Source of the DNA: Chionis minor
Lineage: Eukaryota > Chordata > Aves > Charadriiformes > Chionididae
Direction of reading: 5' to 3'
Assembly: GCA_013398295.1 (NCBI GenBank)
Contig: VZSF01003264.1
Coordinates: 113,093-177,092, forward strand
DNA length: 64,000 nt
The translations under genes were made by a program, and so were the position numbers. Below the pieces are notes generated by a model. That model did no database searches. It had not been told where the DNA came from and saw only the letters and a program-made list of their open reading frames with translations. Shown piece by piece: positions 56,550-64,000 of the stretch; positions within the stretch are counted from its first letter, which is position 1; each line of letters starts with the position of its first letter.

Positions 56550-59500
56550 GAACTGATTCCCGAGGAAAGCTGGAAAGAGAGGGAGCTTCAGCAGCAATGT
56601 TCTGATTTACACTAATTATAAAAGTAGGAATCACATGTAACTGAAAAACTGGAAAAATTTTGACAGAGACTTTTTTGTACCTTGGAGAAACAATGAGACC
56701 TTAAGTGATGTTTTTCCTAGTCTGTCTGTCTGCTGTAATTTAAACATGTCACTTAATTTTAGATGTTCGAGCTAAATGAACAGTAGGAAAACCAACCCCC
56801 TTCTCCATCTTTTACTCTTTGGGGGTTTGTATTACAGTCCTGCATCTATCTAACACATTTCTAGTTTCCTAGAGGAGGAGATGAAGGTTGTCTCCTAGAA
56901 GGACACCAGAAGTGTTCGGCTCCCATAACGTATGTCTACGTTCTTTTGAGGAGAAAATATTTTCATTCTTTGCTTCAAGGGACAGAGACTCAGAAATTCA
57001 AATGCACACTTGCAGCATTAGTTTCTAGTTTTCACTCCTGCTTACCTTGTTTTTTTAATGGTACAGCTGTACCTGATGAGGCTCAGCCCGCAGAAAGGAG
57101 TTCAGGATGACTTTGAACTAGCATTATCTACGCTAAAAGTCCTGTAGTTTTTGTGTTTGATGTAGCCACTGTAGAAGTCTACATCTGAACAGGTGAGACC
57201 TCTTACTGTTTTTAAGCATACTGAAATACTTTTTTTATACTTAACACTTATATACAGGGAAAAAAATAAGCAAAAGAGACAAATAAAACATTCCAGAAAG
57301 CTTTACCAGCAGCTTACTGCTTTGAAATGTTGACAACACTCTGCCTAAAAACAAGTGGTGCTTTGCAAGTCTTCCGATTAATTAAGGAACATGAGACACA
57401 ATCAAACAGGAAGCTGAATACACTTTATGCTTCCACAGATAGACTTTATTTGGGACAACCAGGGGTCTGGGTTTCGGGAGAGAAAGTCAGTCCCAAAAGG
57501 CACGCTTTCTAAAAAGAAGCGGTCTTGGAAAGAAGAAGCTGAAGTTCTTGGCTGAAGGAAAAGTCCTGAAAGTGGGGGAAGATCCCAGAGAGTGAAGAGC
57601 TGCATGGAAACGATGGATGGGGAATGCTCTAGGACCTCGGGCACCAATGACCCCAGCTGGGACTGACGCTTTCTGCCTGACCTTCCAGAGCAGCAGCCAC
57701 CTGCCTGCTGGGAAGAGAAGACAATACATAATGAATGCCATGCTGGGGGCAGTGGGGACAAGCGAGGGAGTGCATGAGACAGTCAAGCAGGATGGAAGCT
57801 CTGATCTCAATGGTTCTTAAATAAACGCCAGTATTTGGATCCACTAAGAGCTGCCATTTACTCTGTCTGGCCTGGGACAGTGGGACAGGTAGGATTTATT
57901 TCTCCTTACTACAACAACATAAGAACATTTGTATCAGAACAAGGAATTTTACCTTCCAAAGCAGTTAACAGAAGGTGTCTATAGAGAAGAATAAGAACAT
58001 AACTAGCACTGTTGTTTCCCCAGAATAGCCTCCCAGTTTGCAGAGACAGGGTCATTCCAAACATCTGTGGCTCTGAGCTTGGTGCCTATGGGGCAATTCA
58101 GCTCACCTCTCTTCAGGGGTCATTACAGGTGTTTAAGCTCCCATTACAGCCAAACGAGAGCTCGTTAAGGAACTGATGGAGTTACACCAATCAACATCTA
58201 AGACTGGGTTCCCTTGTATCAGTGGAAAGTTGTAGACAACACAAGAAAAAATCATCCTATTCTAGGAAACCTCATTAAGATCGCTGAGATGTGATTCTCC
58301 ATAAAGGCTTACTTCTCTCCACTGGCTTAGCTGGCGTTCACCATAGTAGCTTGGCCTCAGATTAGTACATTTAAGACTCAAACAATGAATCTCACTTAAT
58401 TTAAGACTCTGGATCTTGACATTATCTGAGTTCTAGTGTCCATCCGTAAGGCAGGGAGAAGGCGTCAGCCCCACTAAACACAGTAGCTGGTGGAATGTTT
58501 CATAGAGTGAGGTGGCCAGTGCCTGCAGGTGTCCACTGTTTTGAGGAGAGCAGTCACAAAACATTATCCAGAGCGCTTCTCTTCCTGTTTGCACAGGGAG
58601 CCCTGGGATGCCATCCTTCTTTCTCTCTACTTGTTTTACCCATCAGAAAGTTTACGGTCCAGTCTAGAGTTCCCTCCCCTGGCTTATTTCAACCAAAGAC
58701 CATGGGCGAGGGGTTTGGCTCTCCATCTGGAGGACTGCCATTGCTATCCTGGCAGTCTAAGTAACCAGCAAAGTTCATGTATATAATGTCCAAGTGGTTT
58801 AAGTCAGTATTAACATGCACTGAGGAATTCTGTTCTGTCTTTAAACCCCTCATACTGAAAACATTCAATTGTTGACTTCTGTGCAGCTGTATTTAGGCAT
58901 CAGGTTCAAACAGAACCGCTGATATGGAAGTTAACCCCTTGCAGCTTACTTCTGCTCAAGTTTCAGGCCATTATACTCAAGAAGGCAATTAGCAAACACC
59001 GAAAGAACAGCATCAAGGGAAATAATCATTCCCCTTGCGTAATAAAACACGCAGGGTGAAAGCTCCAGCTCCTGGAAGCATACTGCAGGTCTCTCCTTTA
59101 AAAGAAAACCGTTCCTTGCACACTGACTTTAACCGATTCCTAAATGCAATGTAAGAATCGCGCGTTCTGAAGGGGGCTTAAGGCTGAGCGACCATCCCTC
59201 TCCTGAGGCAGCAGTGCCCCACAATTCTGGTACATCAAGACAGGCAGACTTCAGACTTGCAAGACCCGACACAGATTTCAATGCCCAAGAGCTTGCACTG
59301 CTATTTCTCAGTGTCACAAGCCTAGAAATTGCGCCAGATCACTCTGTTCAAGAAGGGTTATTAAGAGAAAAGCAGGAAGAGAAAGAAAATACTTCAAGAC
59401 AACAGGTTACAATTAAGTATTGTTGGAGGTCTACCCTCAGAAATAAAGCTATGCCTCAGGTCTATGGCTACCTAATTCCACCAGCCTGAATTTGGGCTGT

Positions 59501-60635
59501 ATAGAGGCCAATGCACGGTAAGGAACTGCAAGGCAGACGTCCACTAGACCAGCGCGTTGCTGTGCGCATCGGCTGCACGGTTCTGGATGCGCTGCTAAAC
59601 GGGATTCTCCATTCAGCTGCGACACTTTGCAAAGCGCGCTCTATTTTCCATTTCTTTCCCCCTAGGTCTCTGCTTCACTGTCGCTGCCCTTCACTAAGCA
59701 GAAATTTCCCATTTCCTACATTTTTGTGGGTTATGTCAGTCCAGACCTCCGGATTCTCCTGTAGACTTTAGGATGCTCTTCGGTCACAAAGAACTGTATT
59801 ATCACGATAGCTACAGGTCAGCACAGGCAAATGGAGTTAACCTTTACAATTTTAAGAATATTCGAAAATGCCATCAGCTGTGTAGTTACACCCTTCAGGA
59901 GTTAAATAAAATGACCCTGAACTTTCCATCACAGTTCTCTGTGAAAATCATGTTCTCCAAGTCTTCCTCTTCTCAGATACGTCTGCGTGGCTTCAGTTGG
60001 CAACGTGTACCAGGAATTCACACACCGGGCATCTGATAGCAGTGAGTTTCCACATCTGTATTGATAATGATGAGGAAGAAATAACTTGCTGAAATACGCA
60101 ATCCCAGCTGCAAGTGAAACGGTGGGAGCGCTGGAAGAGCTCCCTCCAAGTTTTCTGATTTGGGGGACTTTCCTTTTTTGTTTGTTTTGTTCGTTTGCTT
60201 GGTTTTTTGTTGTTACAGGACATCTAGAAGATTGAATGTTTTGGCTACATAAAAAATTTTGTCAAGTAAAGGACAGGGACAAGAATCAAAATCCTCTAGG
60301 TGTAAAGAATGCCACGCACGTGCTTTTAGAGCTCCCTCAGTTACGTATAAGCTCACAGAGATTCAAACTCAAGACCACGTTGCTTGCTGCACTATTTTGT
60401 TAGATTCACACGCTCCACCTGGCCTGAAATTAAATTAAATTTCAACTCCAAGTTTTTGTTGTACCTCACCTTGCCTCAAGCAGAAACGTTGAAGGCTTAG
60501 AGCAGGGCCAGGCTACAATTTCAGAATAAACTGGAAACTGCCAGTCCGATTTACTTTGTGTAACCAATAACTGCTTCCTTCCTCCTGACCCCTCCTTGTA
60601 ATTCAGCAGGTCTCCCGTTGTATCCCTCAAGCCAA
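56550..60635 (+). other. Intergenic, third to fourth olfactory receptor
   Basis: About 4.1 kb of AT-rich DNA. I see no gene, receptor pseudogene or clear interspersed repeat. A TTGTAATTCAG acceptor ends at about 60606, 29 bases before the next receptor ATG. Confidence 0.5.
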
Positions 60636-61574
60636 ATGGCCGGAAGGAATGTCAGCGTGATAACCCATTTCATCCTCCTAGGACTGACGGACCACCTGGA
60701 GCTGCAGGTCCCTCTTTTCTTGGTATTTTTACTGCTCTACATCATCACTGTGCTGGGGAACCTTGGGATGATCGTTTTGATTTGGACTCATCTCCAGCTT
60801 CACACTCCCATGTATTTCTTCCTCAGTAACTTGTCTGTGATCGACCTCTGCTATTCCACTATCGTTGCTCCAAGGTTGCTGGTGAGCTTCCTAGTGAAGA
60901 GCAAAACCATTTCCTACTCTGTATGCCTTTCCCAGAGTTTCTTTCTTGCGTTTTTTGCCACCACAGAGGGGTTCTTGCTCTCCGCAATGGCGTATGACCG
61001 TTACGTAGCCATCTGTAGCCCGCTGCTCTATACCACTGTTATGACCAAGAGAGTCTGTACGCTGCTAGTGGGGGCATCGTACTTGGGGGGATTCCTGAAT
61101 TCGCTGACACAGACTTGTGGCTTGCTGGAGCTGCCATTCTGCGGGCCCAATGTCATCAACCATTACTTTTGTGACATCCCTCCCTTGCTGCAGCTTGCGT
61201 GCTCGGACACCCGTCGTAATGAGACTTTGCTCTTAGTTTCCTCTGCGGCTATCGCTCTCTCGACCCTTCTGGTCATCATTGTTTCCTACGTGCGCATCCT
61301 CTCTGACATTCTGAGGATCCGGACAGACAACAGCAGGAAGAAAACCTTCCACACCTGTGCCTCTCACCTGACAGCCGTCACCATTTTCTACGGCTCCATT
61401 TCATTTAGCTACATCCAACCCAGTTCCAGCTACTCCATGGAGCAGGAGAAAATCTCAGCAGTCTTCTACACCCTGGTGATCCCCATGCTGAACCCCCTGA
61501 TCTACAGCCTGAGGAACAAGGAGGTGAGGAACAGCTTCAGGAGGACTCTTAGGGCAAAACAGCTTTTCCACTAA
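60636..61574 (+). CDS. Class II olfactory receptor, intronless
   Basis: An intact 312-residue receptor starting [12 protein letters not shown] with sequon N5. The frame is open upstream from a TTG at 60618, which is not a credible start. Landmarks: [43 protein letters not shown] and [21 protein letters not shown], and [15 protein letters not shown]. His replaces Ser in the usual FSTCASHLT motif. A sister of the third receptor by motif sharing, which suggests a local duplication. Confidence 0.96.
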   Translation: MAGRNVSVITHFILLGLTDHLELQVPLFLVFLLLYIITVLGNLGMIVLIWTHLQLHTPMYFFLSNLSVIDLCYSTIVAPRLLVSFLVKSKTISYSVCLSQSFFLAFFATTEGFLLSAMAYDRYVAICSPLLYTTVMTKRVCTLLVGASYLGGFLNSLTQTCGLLELPFCGPNVINHYFCDIPPLLQLACSDTRRNETLLLVSSAAIALSTLLVIIVSYVRILSDILRIRTDNSRKKTFHTCASHLTAVTIFYGSISFSYIQPSSSYSMEQEKISAVFYTLVIPMLNPLIYSLRNKEVRNSFRRTLRAKQLFH

Positions 61575-62640
61575 GGAGTGCAGCACCTTGCAAATAATGC
61601 ACACAAAGCTGAGGGCAAAGGGTTTATGGGTTTGGTTGGGTTATACCCGAATTTATAAATCAATTTATAAGTTTAGTAAAGAGCATGCATAGTATTATCA
61701 GGTATAATTGTCTTTTATGGCACTATGTTGGCACAACACGGAGTTCTAACTTTATTTTCCAAAGCAGAGTCTCCTGAAAAGCCTCCCTGCGAGCAGGAAC
61801 AAGTGTCCGAAAGCAGCTCAACTAGTGTTCTCAACTCACCTCATTGTGCATTGTCATTAATGCTGTAAATAGAAACAAAGCTTAATGACACTCTTAAGGA
61901 ACGTGAGAATGACTTGCATGGTTGCTATTGTTTCTTTATTCCCTATCAGATGATATAAACATTCAGTATTGGGCTTACACTGAGTTAGCTCCTGCATATG
62001 CACAAAATTCAAAAGCAACTGCTAAGAAATACATATAGTAACTCATGCCTTTTTTTCCTGCCTCATCTTTCCCTTAATCTCTTCCCCAGGAAGTGTCCAG
62101 AACTACAGCACTGATAATATTTCACACTTTACAACTGTGTCCAGATATCCTGTATTTAAGATGCTTACCAATCCTTTTAAAACAAGCCATATTTTTCAGA
62201 GATACAAATTCTTTTGAAGGGGAGCTGAGATGTTACTATTAAAAAGTTGGCTGTGTAAGTAAGCGTGCCTTTTTTGTGGAAGATTGATGGTTTTCAGTGC
62301 AAGGCCTTCATAGTCATAGCTAAAATTGTAACTACAATGATCATTTCTTGAAAAAAACCAAGCACCTTCCTCAAAAACATTAGGAAAAAACTTACTAGAC
62401 CTTATCACACTTTATTAGATTCACAAGTTGGTGCTTCGTGGCTCTCCCGTAAGCCATCATGTTTGGAAACCATGTCCTATGGACACGAGGCACTGTACGA
62501 TGCGTTCCGACGTCACCGCTGCGAGGCAGAATGGCTGCAGGGTAGGAAGGAGGCTCAGCATGGAGGACAGACCTTGAGAAGTGAGCAAACACCTGAACAA
62601 CTGATTTTGGCACAAATGAACAACCAATTTTGGGAGACTC
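61575..62640 (+). other. Intergenic, after the olfactory receptors
   Basis: AT-rich sequence without coding signal, ending at the CR1 fragment. Confidence 0.55.
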
Positions 62641-63095
62641 CAAGCAGCATGACTGAGCAGGGACACCTCCCGCCACACCAGGCTGCTCCCAGCCCTGTCC
62701 AATCTGGCCTTGAACCTCCAGGGATGGGGCAGCCACAGCTGCTCTGGGCAACCCCGGCCAGGGGCTCCCCACCCTCACAGCCAGCAATTTCTGCCCAATA
62801 GCTCATCTCAATCTCAACTCTTCCAGTTTGAAGCCATCACCTATCGCTATGTGCTCTTGGAAAAATTACCTCTCCAGCTTCCCTTGAGGTTCCCTTTCAG
62901 ACACTGGAGGCTGCTATAAGGTCTCCCCGGAGCCTTCTCTTCTCCAGCCTGGACCCCCCCAGCTCTCCCAGCCTGTCCTCCCAGCAGAGGGGCTCCAGCC
63001 CTCCCAGCATCTCCGGGGCCTCCTCCGGCCCCGCTCTGACAGCTCCATGTCCTTCTGCTGCTGGGACCCCTGGAGCTGGGCACAGCTGGACACAG
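62641..63095 (-). mobile_element. CR1 LINE fragment, minus orientation
   Basis: On the plus strand it reads as inverted CR1. Matching motifs are GACTGAGCAGGGACACCTCC, GGCCTTGAACCTCCAGGGAT, a CACCCTCACAG segment, GCTGCTATAAGGTCTCCCCG, GAGCCTTCTCTTCTCCAGCC and CAGCTCCATGTCCTTCTGCT. The copy lacks the terminal octamer repeats, so its 3' end is eroded, and its 5' boundary near 63095 is approximate. It is older and more diverged than the copy at 19188. Confidence 0.9.
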
Positions 63096-63251
63096 CTGGA
63101 GCCCTGAGGTCTGGCACCGGGGTCTGTGCCCAGCGGGGCTCTGTGAGGAGCCGGTTGCCGGGCGAGTGTCCCAGCATGATGCGGGGCCCCGGCGCTGTGA
63201 TGTCACAAAGGTGTCCCCACCCGCGGGGCCGTGACCTCACTGCAGGGGGCC
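63096..63251 (+). other. Upstream region of the RING-like ORF
   Basis: GC-rich 156 bases between the CR1 fragment and the TATA-like box. The 5' part may still be diverged CR1. Confidence 0.4.
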
Positions 63252-63258
63252 TATAAAA
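63252..63258 (+). promoter_or_regulatory. TATA-like box
   Basis: TATAAAA in GGCCTATAAAAGACAGG, flanked by GC-rich sequence as in a classical core promoter. It lies 37 bases before the ATG at 63295 and 331 before the ATG at 63589. Confidence 0.5.
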
Positions 63259-63294
63259 GACAGGCCACCAGCCCCGTGCCTCAGTGTGTCCTTG

Positions 63295-64000
63295 ATGGAC
63301 TGTGCGCAAGTTGCGATAGCAGCGATCTGCGCCGCCTTAGCATCCTGCTTCTGGGTGCTGGCCCTGTGCTGCCGGCCCCCAGCCGCCACCGAGCACAGCG
63401 GGGTGTGCAGCTGGGCTGGGCTGGGTGGCACCCTCCTGCCCCGAGAGTGGAGCACACGCAGACGGCCGGGTGGGGCTCGTCTGCCCCCGGACGTCCCTGC
63501 CCTCGGCAGCAGCACAAGCAGAGCCCCAGCAGCTGGGTGTTTCTCCAGGGCAGGTTGTGAGCTTTGCATCTGTTGTTGGCAGCAGAAGATGGCTGAGCAG
63601 GAGCAGGAGAACGTGGCAGAAGATGAGGCCTCTTCCCCTGCTGCCAGCACCAGCCAGGGGCCCCAGGCCACGCCACTGGTGGCCTTGGAAGCCCCAAACC
63701 GCTCCGTCCACCAGGACGCCAGCAGCGGCGGAGCCTGTGTGAGCTGGTGCAGGCACTGCTTCTGCTTCTCCTGCATCCAGGAGTGGGCCAGCAGAGGGGA
63801 GGTGTGCCCAAACTGCCGGCAGTCTGTTCGGCACCTCTTCCCCATGCTGGCAGCCCATAACCATGGGCCACACGACTGCCCACGCGATGGCAATGGAGGG
63901 AGGAGATCCAGACGCAGCACTGCAGAACAGAGCTCGCGTCAGTCTTCAAGATGCCAGCACAGCGGATCTTCCAAAAGAGCTCGTGGCAGTGGCCGAAGCA
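63295..64000 (+). CDS. Topors-like RING protein with incomplete RING (3' end beyond window)
   Basis: One open frame runs from ATG 63295 to the window edge (235 codons), with a second in-frame ATG at 63589 that begins MAEQEQENVAEDEASS. Numbered from 63589, residues 54-76 read WCRHCFCFSCIQEW then CPNCRQ. This matches the second half of the C3HC4 RING of the SUMO/ubiquitin E3 ligase Topors (CLHKFCFRCVQEW, CPLCKQ), with ligands C54, H56, C59, C62, C73 and C76. The first CxxC pair expected about 16 residues earlier is absent; that region reads NRSVHQDASSGG. An Arg/Ser-rich segment follows, as in Topors-like proteins. From 63295 a hydrophobic N-terminus (VAIAAICAALASCFWVLALC) would be added, which is unlike Topors and may be 5' UTR. 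Either a decayed retrocopy or a lineage-specific family member. Confidence 0.6.
   Translation, partial: MDCAQVAIAAICAALASCFWVLALCCRPPAATEHSGVCSWAGLGGTLLPREWSTRRRPGGARLPPDVPALGSSTSRAPAAGCFSRAGCELCICCWQQKMAEQEQENVAEDEASSPAASTSQGPQATPLVALEAPNRSVHQDASSGGACVSWCRHCFCFSCIQEWASRGEVCPNCRQSVRHLFPMLAAHNHGPHDCPRDGNGGRRSRRSTAEQSSRQSSRCQHSGSSKRARGSGRS

Noticed and set aside
60618..60635. TTG upstream start for the fourth olfactory receptor
   Set aside because: Not a plausible eukaryotic start. The ATG at 60636 matches the other receptors.
1..64000. CRISPR arrays, tRNA or rRNA genes, endogenous retroviral genes
   Set aside because: None seen by eye: no regular spacer-repeat array, no tRNA-like cloverleaf with A/B boxes, and no gag, pol or env motifs. 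A tRNAscan-SE and RepeatMasker run would be decisive.

Overview
The window looks like a bird (or close archosaur) nuclear chromosome segment from a draft assembly. The evidence is 5'-truncated chicken-repeat-1 (CR1) LINE fragments with the typical avian 3' end, intron-split vertebrate genes with GT-AG splice sites, a tandem array of intronless class II olfactory receptors, and a 15-base N gap plus a single N. No bacterial, plasmid or CRISPR features are present. Every gene I can support is on the plus strand.

Layout. 1-19.2 kb: mostly GC-rich non-coding DNA with CpG-rich blocks near 5.7-6.5, 11.2-13.6 and 18.5-18.9 kb, a 78-bp polypurine tract at 11.63 kb and a diverged 170-bp duplicated segment at 2.94 and 4.90 kb. 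I found no convincing coding exon here. 19.9-22.6 kb: the last three coding exons of a Ras-superfamily GTPase of the RERG/RERGL type, with a candidate polyadenylation signal at 24.3 kb. Its first coding exon, with the P-loop, was not found. 24.3-32.1 kb: intergenic. 32.2-45.3 kb: a complete ten-exon gene for a type II membrane glycosyl hydrolase family 31 (GH31) protein related to MYORG (KIAA1161). 45.3-62.6 kb: AT-richer DNA with four intact olfactory receptor genes in one orientation, 3-5 kb apart. 62.6-63.1 kb: an inverted CR1 fragment. 63.25-64 kb: a TATA-like box and an ORF with a Topors-like half RING motif, running off the window end.

Main observation. The GH31 gene keeps its reading frame and canonical splice sites over ten exons and aligns along its length with MYORG. 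The motifs that form the GH31 active site are nevertheless replaced: the nucleophile motif, the acid/base motif, and the substrate-binding EIDD and HPF segments. The outer fold motifs, the signal anchor and five N-glycosylation sequons remain. The simplest reading is a retained, catalytically dead pseudo-glycosidase, intron-rich where human MYORG has a single coding exon. Secondary observations are a first olfactory receptor that has lost the extracellular-loop cysteine C189 and the TM1 Gly-Asn motif, and a RING protein that has lost its first two zinc ligands.

Functional links are limited. The four receptors are a typical tandem gene family. Nothing in the sequence ties the GTPase or the GH31 protein to olfaction beyond proximity. 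Comparisons with human proteins rest on memory of those families, not on a database search.
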